A model generated the notes under the pieces. The model did no database searches, had not been told where the DNA came from, and saw nothing but the letters and a program-made list of their open reading frames with translations. From the NCBI RefSeq assembly GCF_024346755.1, contig NZ_AP024862.1, positions 248,001-312,000 on the forward strand: a DNA stretch of 64,000 nucleotides. Direction: 5' to 3'. Positions 10,324-22,006 of the stretch are shown one piece after another (position 1 is the first letter of the stretch; every line of letters starts with the position of its first letter). The position numbers were made by a program, and so were the translations under genes. The DNA comes from Vibrio aerogenes. Lineage in GTDB: Bacteria > Pseudomonadota > Gammaproteobacteria > Enterobacterales > Vibrionaceae.

Positions 10324-11994
10324 ATGGGTGAAATCGCACTTTCTTTACTGGTTCTGTCAGTTGTCGCGGTTGTCGGTCTGTGGCTGGGTGGACTGAAAAT
10401 TAAAGGTGTTGGTCTGGGCATTGGCGGGGTGTTGTTCGGTGGTATTCTTGTTGGTCATATTATCAGTCAGTTTGGCTGGCATATTGATAATCATGCCATG
10501 CACTTTATCAAGGAGTTTGGCTTAATTCTGTTTGTGTACACGATTGGGATTCAGGTTGGACCGGGTTTTTTTGCATCACTCAAAAGCAGTGGACTTAAGT
10601 TGAACGGGCTGGCATTTGGTATTGTTTTACTGGGTGGGCTGACTGCCGTCATGCTGTATTTCGTATTTGATTTACCCTTGCATGTGATTCTGGGTATCTT
10701 TTCCGGCGCGGTCACAAATACTCCGTCACTGGCTGCAGGGCAGCAGGTATTGCAGGAATTAGGTGAAGCGACACATCAGACGGATATGCTGGGGCTGGGT
10801 TATGCGATGGCTTATCCATTTGGCATTTTGGGAATTCTGTTATCAATGTGGTTGATCCGGATTGTTTTTGAAATCAGTGTCGATAAGGAAGCCGAAATAT
10901 ATGACAGTAAAAGTGCCGGTAAAGTCAGGAATCTGCTGTCAGTGAATATCCTGATAGAAAACCCGAATATGAATGGGATGAAGTTTCCGGAGCTGGCGTC
11001 ACTGGTTGGAGACGATATTGTTTGCTCCCGCGTGAAAACGCAGGGAAATCTGAAGGTGCCCGGTGAGGATACGATTTTAAATGTTGGTGATTATCTCCAT
11101 TTTGTCGGGGCCGATCCGGAGAAGTTGCACCGGGCGATGGTCATTATCGGAAGTGAGGTCGCTGAATCTTTATCGACAAAAGGGACGATGCTTAAGAGTG
11201 ACCGGATTGTGGTGACGAATGAAAAAGTCCTGGGAAAACATTTGGGAGAGCTGGATATCAAATACCAGCACAATGTGGTGATCTCCCGACTGAACCGGGC
11301 TGGTGTAGAACTGGTCGCGAACCGGGATTCGGTGCTGCAGTTCGGGGATATCCTGTATATCATCGGTCAACAGTCTGACATTGACGACGTTGGGCGTATG
11401 ATTGGCAATAAAACCAGCCAGCTTCAGAATGTGCAGATGTTGCCCATATTCATTGGTATCGGACTGGGCGTTCTGCTTGGTTCGGTACCTTTTCAGCTCC
11501 CTCATTTGCCTGCGCCGTTAAAGTTGGGTTTAGCGGGCGGGCCGCTTATTGTGGCGATTATTTTAGCCAGAATCGGCAGTATTGGTCGTTTGTACTGGTT
11601 TATGCCACCCAGTGCGAATCTGGCTTTAAGGGAGATCGGGATTGTGCTGTTTCTGGCGGTTGTCGGGATTAGCTGCGGCGGTAATTTTTTTACCACCATA
11701 CTGGATGGAGAAGGACTGACCTGGATGGGACTGGGCGTGGTGATTACATTGGTGCCATTATTAACGGTGGGGTTGCTTGCCCGGTTATCCGGAAAGCTGA
11801 ATTATCTGACGATTTGTGGCCTGATGGCCGGGTCAATGACCGATCCACCGGCACTGGCGTTTGCTAATTCAATTCACGCCACCTGTGGCGCTTCGGCACT
11901 GGCTTATGCGACGGTTTATCCATTGGTCATGTGTTTGAGAATTCTGACGCCACAAATTATCGCTGTGTTGTTGTGGACGACCGGGGGCGGATAG
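10324..11994 (+). CDS. yidE: YidE-family putative antiporter with two TrkA-C domains
   Basis: Inner-membrane protein of the aspartate:alanine exchanger (AAEx) family, 556 residues, same size as E. coli YidE (553). Two hydrophobic halves, starting [23 protein letters not shown] and [15 protein letters not shown], flank two cytoplasmic TrkA-C (RCK) domains at about residues 200-360 ([19 protein letters not shown]). Conserved loops [15 protein letters not shown] and [16 protein letters not shown] match the family. Transported substrate of YidE is not established. A TGCAGGC/GCCTGCA repeat at 12007-12038 lies just after the stop and may end the transcript. Confidence 0.9.
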   Translation: MGEIALSLLVLSVVAVVGLWLGGLKIKGVGLGIGGVLFGGILVGHIISQFGWHIDNHAMHFIKEFGLILFVYTIGIQVGPGFFASLKSSGLKLNGLAFGIVLLGGLTAVMLYFVFDLPLHVILGIFSGAVTNTPSLAAGQQVLQELGEATHQTDMLGLGYAMAYPFGILGILLSMWLIRIVFEISVDKEAEIYDSKSAGKVRNLLSVNILIENPNMNGMKFPELASLVGDDIVCSRVKTQGNLKVPGEDTILNVGDYLHFVGADPEKLHRAMVIIGSEVAESLSTKGTMLKSDRIVVTNEKVLGKHLGELDIKYQHNVVISRLNRAGVELVANRDSVLQFGDILYIIGQQSDIDDVGRMIGNKTSQLQNVQMLPIFIGIGLGVLLGSVPFQLPHLPAPLKLGLAGGPLIVAIILARIGSIGRLYWFMPPSANLALREIGIVLFLAVVGISCGGNFFTTILDGEGLTWMGLGVVITLVPLLTVGLLARLSGKLNYLTICGLMAGSMTDPPALAFANSIHATCGASALAYATVYPLVMCLRILTPQIIAVLLWTTGGG

Positions 11995-12076
11995 CCGGAG
12001 TGCCGGTGCAGGCGGTGAATCGCATGTCACAGCCTGCAATCCGGTAAGTCTTTATTACTCCGGAGAAGATGAATCT

Positions 12077-12937
12077 TCAGCCTGTTGTCAGAGGATGATT
12101 CCGCGGTTTGATCCGGGCTCTGTTTTTCAGCCGGGACACGGTCAGCGCTGTGATGAAAAATGCAGCCTGCACCAGTACAATACAGGCACTGGTCGCCCCA
12201 TCAATATAAAAACTCACTAATATGCCGGTTATAATTGAAGTGAGCGATACCGCGAGTGCAATCCACATCATGTGACTGAACTGCCTGGTCAATACAAATG
12301 CCGTGATTCCCGGAGATACCAGCATGGCTACAACCATGATGACCCCGACGGCCTGTATGGTTGCGACGATAGTCAGCGATAACAGAATCAGCAGACTATA
12401 GTGGATGAGGACAACCGGTAAGCCAACTACCCGCGCATGGCTTTTGTCAAAGCAGTACAACAAGAAGTCTTTTCTGAACAAAACGATGATGGCAAACACA
12501 ATCAGGGAAATAATAACGGTTTGCAGAAACTCAAAATCGTTAATACCCAGCATATTGCCAAACAGAATGTGAAGCAGGTGTTGTTCCGTCTCCACTTTGG
12601 TGAAAAGAACAAGACCTAAAGCAAACATACCGGAATAAACAATCCCCATCACGGTATCTTCTTTGACCCGGCTGTTTTCTTTGATGTATCCGGTCAGCAA
12701 GGCACAGGCCAGTCCGGAAACAAATGCGCCAACAGGCAATGCAATTCCTGCGACGTAAGCGATAACAATACCGGGCAGAACCGCATGAGAGATAGCGTCT
12801 CCCATCAGTGACCAGCCTTTCAGAATCAGATAGCAGGAGAGTACCGCACAGACTGAACCGACGGAAAGCCCTGCCCAGAGAGCCCGCTGCATAAACTCAA
12901 ACTGAAACGGATCGAGCAACCAGTGAATGATATCCAT
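12077..12937 (-). CDS. sitD: Metal ABC transporter permease, SitD-like
   Basis: Second membrane permease of a Mn/Fe/Zn importer, ABC-3 family, 286 residues with about eight hydrophobic segments. GWSLMGDAISHAVLPGIVIAY near the N-terminus is the family signature. Its ATG shares one base with the sitC stop (TAATG), showing tight coupling. Last gene of the sit operon; convergent with yidE. The C-terminal tail (NRARIKPRNHPLTTG) is basic and variable. Confidence 0.9.
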   Translation of the reverse strand: MDIIHWLLDPFQFEFMQRALWAGLSVGSVCAVLSCYLILKGWSLMGDAISHAVLPGIVIAYVAGIALPVGAFVSGLACALLTGYIKENSRVKEDTVMGIVYSGMFALGLVLFTKVETEQHLLHILFGNMLGINDFEFLQTVIISLIVFAIIVLFRKDFLLYCFDKSHARVVGLPVVLIHYSLLILLSLTIVATIQAVGVIMVVAMLVSPGITAFVLTRQFSHMMWIALAVSLTSIITGILVSFYIDGATSACIVLVQAAFFITALTVSRLKNRARIKPRNHPLTTG

Positions 12938-13842
12938 TATAAGTGCCTCATTTTCTGATTGATGTTCGGTTGATGTCTGGTGACTGTCTGGCTTCTGTTT
13001 TTTTCACGGATATTGGTCCGGGTCGCCAGCATGCCGTATTTCGGCGCAAAGAAGAACGCAGCCAGAAAGAACAACGTCTGGATGACGACAATCACACCAC
13101 CCGTTGCCCCGTCAAGAAAATAACTCAGGTAAGCCCCCAGCGCACAACTGATAATGCCGATGGAAATCGAAATAATCAGCAAACAGCCAAAACGATCTGT
13201 CAATAAATAGGCAGTAGCACCCGGTGTAATCACCATTGCAATCACCAGAATCGCTCCGACAGTTTGCAGAGAAGCCACAGTGCAGGCACTTAAAATGGTG
13301 AAGAAAATAACTTTCAGAAATGTGGGGGATAAACCGACGGAAGAGGCCTGAGTTTCATCAAAAAAGACCAGCATCAGATCTTTCCAGATCAACGCTAATA
13401 CGATAAAGGAAACCACGGCAATGATGACCATCTGCATTAAATCTGAGGGACTGATAGTTAAAATATTGCCGAAAATAATACCTTCAATATTCACCGAAGT
13501 CGGATTCAGCGACACCAGTAGTAACCCGGATGCAAAAAAAGTGGTGAAGATAAAACCAATAATGGCATCTTCTTTTAAATGGGAAAGTGTTCGCAATAAA
13601 GCGATACCGATCGATGCCAGAAATCCCGCAATAAATGCACCTGCAGAATACGGAAGCCCTAATGCATAGGCGCCAGCGACACCCGGAACGACAGAGTGGG
13701 ACAATGCATCACCAATTAAAGACCAGCCTTTCAGCATCAAAAAAGCTGATAAAAAAGCACATACACCACCAACAACAGCACTGGCCAGTATTGCATGTTG
13801 CATGTATTGATATGCAAAGGGTTCACTCATTAATTCAATCAT
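12937..13842 (-). CDS. sitC: Metal ABC transporter permease, SitC-like
   Basis: First membrane permease of the importer, ABC-3 family, 301 residues. Signature [21 protein letters not shown], paralogous to sitD. Longer than typical SitC by a hydrophilic C-terminal tail ([18 protein letters not shown]...). Start overlaps the sitB stop as ATGA. Works with SitD as the membrane pore for the SitB ATPase. Confidence 0.9.
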   Translation of the reverse strand: MIELMSEPFAYQYMQHAILASAVVGGVCAFLSAFLMLKGWSLIGDALSHSVVPGVAGAYALGLPYSAGAFIAGFLASIGIALLRTLSHLKEDAIIGFIFTTFFASGLLLVSLNPTSVNIEGIIFGNILTISPSDLMQMVIIAVVSFIVLALIWKDLMLVFFDETQASSVGLSPTFLKVIFFTILSACTVASLQTVGAILVIAMVITPGATAYLLTDRFGCLLIISISIGIISCALGAYLSYFLDGATGGVIVVIQTLFFLAAFFFAPKYGMLATRTNIREKNRSQTVTRHQPNINQKMRHL

Positions 13843-14732
13843 GATGGCCTCCCTGAACGGGATTTTCGCCGGATGAGTTTGGCGTTTTCGCTGCTTTTAC
13901 CGTAGAACACCGCTGGTTCTTCATGATCTGAAATGATTGTGACTGTTCGGTCATCGTCATCTTCATGCAGTGTTTCCCCAAGAATGCCGACGTGTTTCAG
14001 AACACCACCAAATGTCGCTTCAAGATTATTTTGCGTAAAGGCTTCACTGAGTTCTCCGGCAGCAATGATGGTGCGGTTGATAAACACAACCTCGTTACAG
14101 TAATCAGGGATATTTCCCAGATTATGTGTTGAAACCAGAATCAGATGGCCTTCATCTCTTAACTCCCGCAGTAAATCCATAATGGCTTCTTCAGTCGTAA
14201 AATCGACGCCGGTAAAAGGTTCATCAAGCAGGATAGTTTTACTTTCCTGAGCTAATGCTCTGGCAAGGAAAACACGCTTCTTTTGCCCGCCGGATAATTC
14301 ACCGATTTGACGTTCTGCCAGATCTTCGATTCCCATCCGCCGCATCGCCTGCAGGACTTTTTCTTTGTCAGAAACTTTGGGGCGGCGGAGGAAATTCATA
14401 AATCCAAACCGGCCCTGCATCACGACGTCTCTGACTAAAATGGGGAAATCCCAATCGATATCTTCACTTTGAGGAACATAGGCAACAAGGTTTTGCTTCA
14501 GTGCATGGCGAATTGGCAGACCTGAAAGCTGAATCTCTCCGCCAGATATTTTTACCAGACCCATGATGCTCTTGAATAATGTTGACTTGCCACCGCCGTT
14601 GACCCCGACCAGAGCACATATCGTCCCGCCTTTCAGGGTGAAATTGACATCATTGATTGCCCGGAATCCATTGTTATAGATGACGCTGACGTCACGCGCT
14701 TCAAGGCTGACTGTATGATGAGCTCTATTCAT
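13839..14732 (-). CDS. sitB: Metal ABC transporter ATPase, SitB-like
   Basis: Cytoplasmic ATPase of 297 residues. Walker [10 protein letters not shown], signature LSGGQKKR and Walker [13 protein letters not shown] are intact, and the switch His is in LVSTHNLG. The last ~40 residues ([16 protein letters not shown]...) are an added charged tail after the ATPase fold. Start overlaps the sitA stop as ATGA. Confidence 0.92.
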   Translation of the reverse strand: MNRAHHTVSLEARDVSVIYNNGFRAINDVNFTLKGGTICALVGVNGGGKSTLFKSIMGLVKISGGEIQLSGLPIRHALKQNLVAYVPQSEDIDWDFPILVRDVVMQGRFGFMNFLRRPKVSDKEKVLQAMRRMGIEDLAERQIGELSGGQKKRVFLARALAQESKTILLDEPFTGVDFTTEEAIMDLLRELRDEGHLILVSTHNLGNIPDYCNEVVFINRTIIAAGELSEAFTQNNLEATFGGVLKHVGILGETLHEDDDDRTVTIISDHEEPAVFYGKSSENAKLIRRKSRSGRPS

Positions 14733-15607
14733 AACCGGAATCCTTTAACAATGGTGTCAGTTGTCACACGTAACAGATCGAGATAAGTCGGAACAGGGCC
14801 ATCTTTGGTTGATAGAGAGTCGACATATAATACACCACCGTAATGTGCGCCTGTCTCACGGGCAACCTGTTTGGCCGGTTTGTCAGAAATCGTACTTTCA
14901 CTGAACAGAACCGGAATGTGATTCTGGCGTATTTTATCGATCAGTGCCCTGACCTGATGAGGTGTCCCCTGTTGGTCTGCATTAATAGGCCACAGATAAG
15001 CTTCTTTCAGATGGTAGTCTCTGGCCAGATAGCTGAATGCTCCTTCACTGGTCACCAGCCAGCGGTGGGCTTCAGGAATCTGCTCCATTTTTAACCGAAT
15101 GGGCTGATTGAGTTGCTGAATTTGTTGTTTGTAGACCGCTGCATTATGGTTGTAAGCCTCTTGATGTTCCGGGTCGTACCTGACAAAAGCTTTTCGGATA
15201 TTTTCAATATAAATCAGTGCGTTTTCAGGCGACATCCATGCGTGAGGATTGGGCTTGCCTGTATATGGGCCACCATAGATAGAGATGGGCTTGATACCTT
15301 GTGTAACGACGACAGAAGGGACCGATTTGACATTGGCAAAGAATCGCTGGAACCAGCGCTCAAGATGAAGCCCGTTCCATAAAACCAAATCAGCTGATTG
15401 TGCTTTGATTATATCTCTCGGGGTTGGCTGGTAATTATGAATTTCTGCGCCGGGCTTGGTAATAGAAAGTACATCCGCATAATCTCCAGCGACATTTTGG
15501 GCCATATCCTGAATAATGGTAAAAGTTGTCACGACTTTAAATTTAGCCGATGCGGAGACGGGTAATGCAGTCAGACTCAGGATAATGATTGATACTAAAT
15601 ACTTCAT
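14729..15607 (-). CDS. sitA: Periplasmic Mn/Fe/Zn-binding protein, SitA/YfeA-like
   Basis: Solute-binding protein (cluster A-I) of 292 residues with a signal peptide ([21 protein letters not shown]). The four metal ligands expected of the family are visible: His in GAEIHNYQP, His in NPHAWMSP, Glu in LFSESTIS and Asp in YVDSLST. The His-His-Glu-Asp set favours Mn/Fe over Zn; no His-rich loop typical of ZnuA is present. First gene of the operon, under a Fur-box promoter. Confidence 0.92.
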   Translation of the reverse strand: MKYLVSIIILSLTALPVSASAKFKVVTTFTIIQDMAQNVAGDYADVLSITKPGAEIHNYQPTPRDIIKAQSADLVLWNGLHLERWFQRFFANVKSVPSVVVTQGIKPISIYGGPYTGKPNPHAWMSPENALIYIENIRKAFVRYDPEHQEAYNHNAAVYKQQIQQLNQPIRLKMEQIPEAHRWLVTSEGAFSYLARDYHLKEAYLWPINADQQGTPHQVRALIDKIRQNHIPVLFSESTISDKPAKQVARETGAHYGGVLYVDSLSTKDGPVPTYLDLLRVTTDTIVKGFRL

Positions 15608-15649
15608 AATTCATAACCACCGGTTGTCAAAGGCTCTATTTCAGCAATT

Positions 15650-15678
15650 AATCTATATGATAATGATTATCATTTCAA
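15650..15678 (-). promoter_or_regulatory. sitA promoter with embedded Fur box
   Basis: Minus strand: -35 TTGAAA (15678-15673), 17-base spacer, -10 TAGATT (15655-15650). The spacer overlaps GATAATGATTATCATT (15659-15674), which matches the 19-bp Fur consensus at about 15 positions. A metal-loaded Fur (or the Mn-responsive paralogue Mur) would block polymerase. The start codon follows about 43 bases further on. Confidence 0.85.
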
Positions 15679-15976
15679 TTTTGTTTGTTCGAATTTATGC
15701 TATGAGATTAGCAAAGAAGGTCATTTGTTGGGTCTATTTCTCTGATAGGTTGTACTGATGATGAATAAATCATCAATTCAGGAACGTTTACTTTCATTGC
15801 AGTTGTCTTTATTTATGAATTAGTTAATAAAATAACGTTTTATTCATAAGCTCATGTAAAATAATAAAAAAACAGTGTTTAGTTAACGCGTGTACGCCCG
15901 AAAGTATTTGCACGTACATGTGAACTGGTTCAAAATCAGGTTGTTAGTAACTTCTTATTTTCGAAAAGGGGTTGAA

Positions 15977-16654
15977 ATGAAGGTCGTCGAATTATTCAAA
16001 CAACGTAGTGAAATACTAAGCAAACAGCATGCTGATTTGGTTCAGAAAATGCCGCCTGCTATGCGGGAATACTGGAATGAATTTTTGACTAAGACCAATA
16101 ATTTCCACTTATTCTCCTGGGCAAAAGATTTTAATCAGCCCGCAGTCAATGAGGATGTTGTACCGAACGATCCTATTGTGATGAAACCGGAGGCTAAAGC
16201 ACTCTATGAAGCGCTTGAGGCTCAGCTTGGTGAAGTGATTCACACCGGAGAATGGTTGCGCGTTGATCAAGACAGAATTAACCAGTTTGGTATCGTTACT
16301 GATGATACCCAGTGGATTCATACTGACCCGGAAAAAGCTGCTGCTGAGTCACCATTTAAAACAACGATTGCGCATGGCTTTTTGACTTTGGCTCTTTTGC
16401 CGAAACTGACGGATAGTGTTGATCCTGATAATCCGTTGTTTCCTACGGCGAAAATGGTCGTAAATATTGGTCTTAATCAGGTTCGCTTTCCCTACCCGGT
16501 AAAATCGGGTGATCGTGTTCGGGCAAAAAGTATTTTAACTAAGGTAAAACCCGTCAGGAAAGGGTTGGAGATTGAGCGTGAAATCCGGGTTGAAATAGAA
16601 GGTGTCAGACGTCCCGGCTGTGTCGTTATTTCAGTCATTCAATTACATTTTTGA
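15977..16654 (+). CDS. MaoC-like (R)-hydratase, hot-dog fold
   Basis: 225 residues from ATG 15977, preceded by AAAAGGGG. The C-terminal ~130 residues are a MaoC dehydratase domain: GIVTDDTQWIHTDPEKAA with the catalytic Asp and His, then SPFKTTIAHGFLTLALLP. This family hydrates trans-2-enoyl-CoA to (R)-3-hydroxyacyl-CoA (PhaJ) or acts in related acyl-CoA steps. The N-terminal ~85 residues are helical and not recognised; vibrios carry this longer form near polyhydroxyalkanoate genes, but none is seen here. A longer frame from 15890 lacks a ribosome site. Stand-alone unit. Confidence 0.82.
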   Translation: MKVVELFKQRSEILSKQHADLVQKMPPAMREYWNEFLTKTNNFHLFSWAKDFNQPAVNEDVVPNDPIVMKPEAKALYEALEAQLGEVIHTGEWLRVDQDRINQFGIVTDDTQWIHTDPEKAAAESPFKTTIAHGFLTLALLPKLTDSVDPDNPLFPTAKMVVNIGLNQVRFPYPVKSGDRVRAKSILTKVKPVRKGLEIEREIRVEIEGVRRPGCVVISVIQLHF

Positions 16655-16657
16655 CCG

Positions 16658-16687
16658 AAGGTTTTCTGGTGTTATCCGGAAAACCTT
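16658..16687 (+). terminator. Probable terminator after MaoC-like gene
   Basis: 9-bp perfect stem AAGGTTTTC (16658-16666) with GAAAACCTT (16679-16687), 12-base loop; only a weak pyrimidine tail (TTTCCCTTCTTTT) follows. Confidence 0.55.
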
Positions 16688-17345
16688 TGACTTTCCCTTC
16701 TTTTGATATTCGTACCATTCTGAATAAGTTTCTGTTCAAAATACACCGGGTTCCACCGCTCAAGACATCCATGTGCGTCTGGACAAGGGATTTATGCCCT
16801 TGTCTGTTCGTTCCACCAGATATATTCAGATGATCAGTAGATTTTCCAGATTGGTTATCAAATCGGCTGTTTGTCTCTTTATCGTGGTTCAATGTGATGT
16901 TCATCGAGCTTTAGATTTATATGATGATAGTTTTTCGTCATTCATAACTTGTGATTTATATATGCATACAAATGTATTTTGTATCGTATAATGTATATGA
17001 CATGTTTAGGATTTTACTTCAGTTGCGATGTTTTTTTATCTTATTCAGATAGTTTCCAGATAAAAGTCATTACAGTGTGAATGGTGTCAATATTTTGCTT
17101 GAAGCGATGAACCCATTTCATCTTTTTGTTTAACACTATGTGATTTACTTCAGATTTTATAAGAACGGTGATTGTATTCGATACAACTCATTTGTTTTTT
17201 ATTTATTATATATCGACATTAATTGGTATAACAAAAAGACAAAGCAAATTCTATAATTAACACACTTATTCATATTACTGAATAAGTATTCATGTCAGTG
17301 TCATATCATATTGTTGTTTCGGAATTTTACAAGGAGTCCTGTATT
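16688..17345 (+). other. AT-rich intergenic region and leader of chemoreceptor gene
   Basis: About 660 bases, AT-rich, without a believable gene. A promoter candidate for the chemoreceptor is ATAACA (17228-17233) - 18 bases - TATAAT (17252-17257), giving an 80-90 base leader. No repeats recognised. Confidence 0.4.
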
Positions 17346-18932
17346 TTGAAACTTTCAAGGCAGCTAGCTTATCTAATTGTTTCTATAGCTTTAGGGTTTG
17401 TTTTGTTGGGTTTGTTTGGATTGGAGTCGTTGCGCTCGAACCTGATCGAAAGTCGTAAACATGAAATTCAGTCTGTTTTGAGTTTTGCGAAAAATCAGGT
17501 AAGTGTATATGTCAAACAAGAAAAACAGGGTCTCATCACAAGGGAAGAGGCTGAAAAGAAGGCTGTAGAAGTCCTTTCAGGATTGCGTTTTGGTGCCTCT
17601 TACATTTGGTCAAATGATAACCATGCGATTGCCCGTGTTCATGTGCGGTCTGAAAAGTTAGGGCAATTTCAGAAATCTTATCAGGGACATATAGCCGAAT
17701 TACGTAACAAAGACTTTATTATCGATGTCGGAGAGAATGTAAAGCCGGGAACAAATAAGAAAACAGTTAAAATTAATGGCGTTACAAAAATTCCGGGCTG
17801 GGATTGGGTCATTGGTTATGGCGTTTATATGGATGACCTGGATGCGACTTACTGGTCGTTCGCATATAAGTTTATTGCGATTTCCGTTGGTATTGTCCTG
17901 GTCGTTATCTCAATCGTTCTGTTAATCGCCAGATCGATTTTGAAACGTCTTGGCGGAGAGCCTGTTTATGCCGTTGAAGTGACCAACCGTATTGCCAAAG
18001 GTGATCTTTCTGAACACATTGAAGGAAAATTTGATGATGAGAGCCTGCTTGGTTCGATAGTTATCATGCAGAATTCACTGAAAAAAATGGTAAAAAGTAT
18101 TCTCGATGGATCCCATCATTTATCAAATGCAACCAGTGATCTGAAGCAACAGGTATCAAACATCACACGTGCGTCGAACGGGTCTTCAGATGCATCTTTG
18201 TCTACTGCAGCTTCTATTCAGGAAATGTCAATTTGTATCGGGGAGATTTCCGGTAGTGCCGAGAAGACCGAACTCAATTCAGAAAAGGCGTTTGAGTATT
18301 GTGCCAGTGGTGAAGAACTGGTCAAACATTCTGGTGAAATTATCAATGAAATTTCCTCTCAGATTAAAAAGTCAATGGAAGACTTTAATAAGCTGAGTGA
18401 GCGTTCCAACGAGATCGGAAATGTCGTGAATGTCATCCGTGATATTGCTGAACAGACTAATCTGCTCGCATTGAATGCTGCAATTGAAGCTGCCCGTGCC
18501 GGGGAACAAGGCCGCGGATTTGCTGTCGTTGCTGATGAAGTCAGGACGCTTGCATCAAGAACAGAAGCCGCAACATCTGAAATTACTGAAACCATACATA
18601 TCATTCAGAAAGATACAGATATTGTAGCGAAGGCCTTACAGTCTGTTTTGCCTAAGGTTGAAGAAAGTGTAGACAGTTCGCATCAGGTCAATCAGATGCT
18701 TGGAGACATTCGAACCAGTTCTTCTGAGACGCTGGATATGGTGAGAGAAGTCTCGGTTGCAACCAGTGAGCAGAACAAAGCCTCTGCTGAACTGACCAGC
18801 CATGTGGAAATGATTTCAAATATGGTGAAAGAGACAGCAGAATCTATCGGGCAATGCCATCATACGGTGTCTGAACTCGATGATCTGGCAAAAGAGCTCC
18901 ACGAAAGTATCAGTTACTTTAACCTTCATTAA
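17346..18932 (+). CDS. Methyl-accepting chemotaxis protein with single Cache sensor
   Basis: Inner-membrane chemoreceptor, 528 residues from a TTG start at 17346, chosen because AAGGAG (17331-17336) sits 9 bases upstream; an in-frame ATG at 17292 has no such site. Domains: membrane segment ([20 protein letters not shown]), periplasmic sCache_2 sensor (about 30-185, with [19 protein letters not shown]), second membrane segment ([20 protein letters not shown]), HAMP, and the cytoplasmic signalling domain with the hairpin tip [34 protein letters not shown]. No C-terminal CheR-docking pentapeptide is seen. sCache_2 receptors often sense small organic acids; ligand unknown here. Confidence 0.92.
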   Translation: MKLSRQLAYLIVSIALGFVLLGLFGLESLRSNLIESRKHEIQSVLSFAKNQVSVYVKQEKQGLITREEAEKKAVEVLSGLRFGASYIWSNDNHAIARVHVRSEKLGQFQKSYQGHIAELRNKDFIIDVGENVKPGTNKKTVKINGVTKIPGWDWVIGYGVYMDDLDATYWSFAYKFIAISVGIVLVVISIVLLIARSILKRLGGEPVYAVEVTNRIAKGDLSEHIEGKFDDESLLGSIVIMQNSLKKMVKSILDGSHHLSNATSDLKQQVSNITRASNGSSDASLSTAASIQEMSICIGEISGSAEKTELNSEKAFEYCASGEELVKHSGEIINEISSQIKKSMEDFNKLSERSNEIGNVVNVIRDIAEQTNLLALNAAIEAARAGEQGRGFAVVADEVRTLASRTEAATSEITETIHIIQKDTDIVAKALQSVLPKVEESVDSSHQVNQMLGDIRTSSSETLDMVREVSVATSEQNKASAELTSHVEMISNMVKETAESIGQCHHTVSELDDLAKELHESISYFNLH

Positions 18933-18942
18933 TTTTGTCCGT

Positions 18943-18982
18943 ACACCTGCAGCACGTTTGATTGTGTGGTGCAGGTGTTTCT
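18943..18982 (+). terminator. Rho-independent terminator after chemoreceptor gene
   Basis: 9-bp stem ACACCTGCA (18943-18951) with TGCAGGTGT (18968-18976), then TTTCTTT. Confidence 0.75.
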
Positions 18983-19190
18983 TTCCACATGAATAAAATC
19001 TGTTGTTATTTCAGATTCATCCGTTAGAATACTGGCTGGTATTTCTCTGAGTGCATCCGTAATTGCATTCACTAAGTACATGCTTAATGAATTTTCAGTA
19101 TTCCATTTCTTTGTAATTTATCAGTAAATTTAAAGAAGTTTTATTAATGCAAGTGTTGCCTGGTATGCAACACCACTGTAAGGATTTATC

Positions 19191-21119
19191 ATGCCTGTTA
19201 TTACTCTTCCTGACGGTAGTCAGCGTCAATTTGATCATCCGGTTTCTGTTTTAGATGTTGCCCAGTCCATAGGCCCTGGTTTGGCTAAAGCTACGATAGC
19301 CGGGCGTATAAACGGCCAGCGTGTTGATGCCTGTGATCAAATCGAATCAGATGCAAGCCTTGAAATTATTACTGCGAAAGATGAAGTAGATGGCCTGGAG
19401 ATTGTTCGTCACTCTTGTGCTCATTTATTAGGTCATGCACTGAAGCAGCTATATCCTGAAGCTAAAATGGCTATCGGTCCTACGATTGATAATGGTTTTT
19501 ACTACGATATCGATCTGGAACAATCTCTGACTCAGGACGATCTGGAAAAAATTGAAGCGCGAATGAAAGCGCTGGCAAAAACCAAATATCAGGTTGTCCG
19601 GAAAAAAGTAAGCTGGCAGGAAGCCCGGGATACATTTGAGTCTCGTGGTGAACCTTACAAGATGGAAATTCTGGACGAAAATGTTGCCCGTGATGATCGT
19701 CCCGGTTTATACCATCACGAAGAATATATTGATATGTGCCGTGGTCCTCATGTACCCAATATGAGCTTTTGTCAGCACTTTAAATTATTAAGTGTTGCAG
19801 GCGCGTACTGGCGTGGTAACAGTGATAATAAAATGTTGCAACGCATATATGGCACTGCATTTCATGATAAGAAAGCACTAAAAGCGCATTTAACCCGATT
19901 AGAAGAAGCGGCAAAGCGCGATCATCGTAAAATTGGTAAGCAGCTGGATTTGTTCCATATGCAGCAGGAAGCGCCGGGAATGGTGTTCTGGCATCATAAT
20001 GGCTGGTCTGTTTTCCGTGATCTGGAAGTGTTTATCCGTGAAAAACTGACTGAGTATGGTTATCAGGAAGTGAAAGGTCCGTTAATGATGGATCGTGTGC
20101 TGTGGGAGCGCTCCGGCCACTGGGATAAATACGCCGAAGCAATGTTCACAACCAGTTCAGAAAATCGTGATTATGCAATTAAACCAATGAATTGTCCGGG
20201 TCATGTGCAGATCTTTAATCAGGGGTTAAAGTCTTATCGGGACTTACCACTTCGCATGGCTGAGTTTGGTTCATGTCACAGAAATGAACCTTCAGGCTCC
20301 CTCCATGGCATTATGCGTGTTCGTGGATTTACTCAGGATGATGCACATATCTTCTGTACTGAAGATCAAATTCAGCAGGAAGTGACATCATGTATTAAAA
20401 TGGTATTCGATACTTATCAGACTTTCGGATTTGATAATATCGCTGTCAAGCTATCAACCCGTCCTGAAAAAAGAGTGGGTAGCGACGAAATTTGGGATCG
20501 TTCAGAAGATGCACTGAAAGTTTCTCTTGAATCAATGGACATTCCGTATGAGATTCAGGAAGGCGAAGGTGCATTCTACGGACCTAAAATTGAATTTACT
20601 TTACACGACTGCCTGGATCGTGCATGGCAATGTGGTACAGTTCAGCTGGATTTCAATTTGCCAAATCGCTTGGGTGCAACCTATGTTGGTGAAAATAACG
20701 AGCGTTTAATTCCTGTTATGATTCACCGTGCCATCTTGGGGTCTTTGGAGCGTTTCATCGGAATTTTGATCGAAGAATACGCTGGATCTTTCCCAACCTG
20801 GCTGGCACCGGAACAAGCAGTTGTCTTAAATATTACGGATAAACAGTCTGATTATGTTCAGGAAGTTGCTTTAAAACTACAAAAATGTGGTATTCGTGCA
20901 AAAGCAGACTTGAGAAATGAGAAAATAGGCTTTAAAATCCGCGAACATACTTTGAAGCGTGTACCGTATATGCTCGTGTGTGGTGACCAGGAAATAGAAT
21001 CCGGTGAAGTCGCTGTGCGGACACGAAAAGGCGAAGACTTAGGTAAGTTCAAACTGGAAGACTTTATTCAGTTTGTTCAGCAGGAAGTCTCCAGCCGTAA
21101 GCTCAATCTGGAGGAATAA
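19191..21119 (+). CDS. thrS: Threonyl-tRNA synthetase
   Basis: Charges tRNA-Thr. 642 residues, identical in length to E. coli ThrS. Domains in order: TGS ([20 protein letters not shown]), SAD editing domain with [19 protein letters not shown] and the CRGPHVPN motif, class II catalytic core (motif 2 in [15 protein letters not shown]; zinc ligand Cys in [12 protein letters not shown]; motif 3 in [25 protein letters not shown]), and an anticodon-binding domain. infC follows after 3 bases, the conserved arrangement. E. coli thrS represses its own translation through a tRNA-like leader; the leader here (19000-19190) was not folded. Confidence 0.97.
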   Translation: MPVITLPDGSQRQFDHPVSVLDVAQSIGPGLAKATIAGRINGQRVDACDQIESDASLEIITAKDEVDGLEIVRHSCAHLLGHALKQLYPEAKMAIGPTIDNGFYYDIDLEQSLTQDDLEKIEARMKALAKTKYQVVRKKVSWQEARDTFESRGEPYKMEILDENVARDDRPGLYHHEEYIDMCRGPHVPNMSFCQHFKLLSVAGAYWRGNSDNKMLQRIYGTAFHDKKALKAHLTRLEEAAKRDHRKIGKQLDLFHMQQEAPGMVFWHHNGWSVFRDLEVFIREKLTEYGYQEVKGPLMMDRVLWERSGHWDKYAEAMFTTSSENRDYAIKPMNCPGHVQIFNQGLKSYRDLPLRMAEFGSCHRNEPSGSLHGIMRVRGFTQDDAHIFCTEDQIQQEVTSCIKMVFDTYQTFGFDNIAVKLSTRPEKRVGSDEIWDRSEDALKVSLESMDIPYEIQEGEGAFYGPKIEFTLHDCLDRAWQCGTVQLDFNLPNRLGATYVGENNERLIPVMIHRAILGSLERFIGILIEEYAGSFPTWLAPEQAVVLNITDKQSDYVQEVALKLQKCGIRAKADLRNEKIGFKIREHTLKRVPYMLVCGDQEIESGEVAVRTRKGEDLGKFKLEDFIQFVQQEVSSRKLNLEE

Positions 21120-21122
21120 ACT

Positions 21123-21674
21123 ATTAAAGGTGGAAGACGTGGTCAGGTTCAGGCCAAACAAAACCAACATCGTATTAACGGAGAGATTCGTGGTGTACGT
21201 GAAGTCCGTTTATCAGGGGCAGAAGGTGAAGAGTCTCGCATCGTTTCTATCAATGAAGCGCTTGAAACAGCAGCAGAATCGGGAATGGATCTTGTAGAGA
21301 TCAGCCCGAATGCTGAACCGCCAGTCTGTCGGGTGATGGATTATGGTAAGTTCCTCTTTGAGAAGAGCAAAGCTGCAAAAGAGCAGAAGAAAAAGCAAAA
21401 ACAGATTCAGATTAAGGAAGTCAAATTCCGTCCTGGAACTGATATTGGAGACTATCAGGTAAAACTACGCAACCTGACTCGTTTCCTTGAAGAAGGCAAC
21501 AAAGTGAAAGTAACGATTCGCTTCCGTGGCCGTGAAATGGCACACCAGGACATTGGTGTTGATGTTCTTAACCGTTTGAAAGAGGACACTGCTGACTTGG
21601 CGGTTGTTGAGTCTTTCCCTAGTCGGATTGAAGGGCGTCAAATGATCATGGTGTTAGCCCCTAAGAAGAAGTAA
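21123..21674 (+). CDS. infC: Translation initiation factor IF-3, AUU start
   Basis: IF-3 dissociates 70S ribosomes and checks the start codon. 183 residues starting at the rare codon ATT (21123-21125); the sequence from there, (M)[21 protein letters not shown], is the correct IF-3 N-terminus, while the first in-frame ATG (21285) would remove 54 conserved residues. GGAGGA (21110-21115) inside the thrS end lies 7 bases before ATT. In E. coli the AUU start lets IF-3 repress its own synthesis, and this is evidently kept. The C-domain has [18 protein letters not shown] and ends APKKK. Confidence 0.97.
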   Translation: MKGGRRGQVQAKQNQHRINGEIRGVREVRLSGAEGEESRIVSINEALETAAESGMDLVEISPNAEPPVCRVMDYGKFLFEKSKAAKEQKKKQKQIQIKEVKFRPGTDIGDYQVKLRNLTRFLEEGNKVKVTIRFRGREMAHQDIGVDVLNRLKEDTADLAVVESFPSRIEGRQMIMVLAPKKK

Positions 21675-21693
21675 TTAGTGGCTTGCAAGTAAT

Positions 21694-21727
21694 AAAACCC
21701 TGCTATTCGTTGGCAGGGTTTTGTTCG
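21694..21727 (+). terminator. Terminator-like hairpin between infC and rpmI
   Basis: 10-bp perfect stem AAAACCCTGC (21694-21703) with GCAGGGTTTT (21713-21722), then GTT. The U-tract is part of the stem, so it may be an attenuator or L20-responsive leader element upstream of rpmI rather than a full terminator. Confidence 0.6.
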
Positions 21728-21773
21728 CCCTGATTACATAGTTTAAACTAGATACAATGCGGAGTTATTCATC

Positions 21774-21968
21774 ATGCCTAAGATGAAAAGCAATAAAGGT
21801 GCTGCTAAGCGTTTCAAAAAAACAGCTGGTGGTATTAAGTATAAGCGTGCGACTAAACGTCATATCCTGACTAAGCGTACAACTAAGAACAAGCGTCAGC
21901 TACGTCCTAACTCAGTGCTTCCTAAATGTGAAGTTGCTGCAGTTGTTCGTATGTTGCCATACGCTTAA
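21774..21968 (+). CDS. rpmI: 50S ribosomal protein L35
   Basis: 64-residue basic protein of the large subunit. [44 protein letters not shown] and the end VVRMLPYA are the L35 signature. Lies between infC and rplT as in other gammaproteobacteria; in E. coli its translation is repressed by L20 and coupled to rplT. Confidence 0.98.
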   Translation: MPKMKSNKGAAKRFKKTAGGIKYKRATKRHILTKRTTKNKRQLRPNSVLPKCEVAAVVRMLPYA

Positions 21969-22006
21969 TTTTTTGGTTTTTATTCGTTTAGTTTAGGAGA
22001 AGCAGA

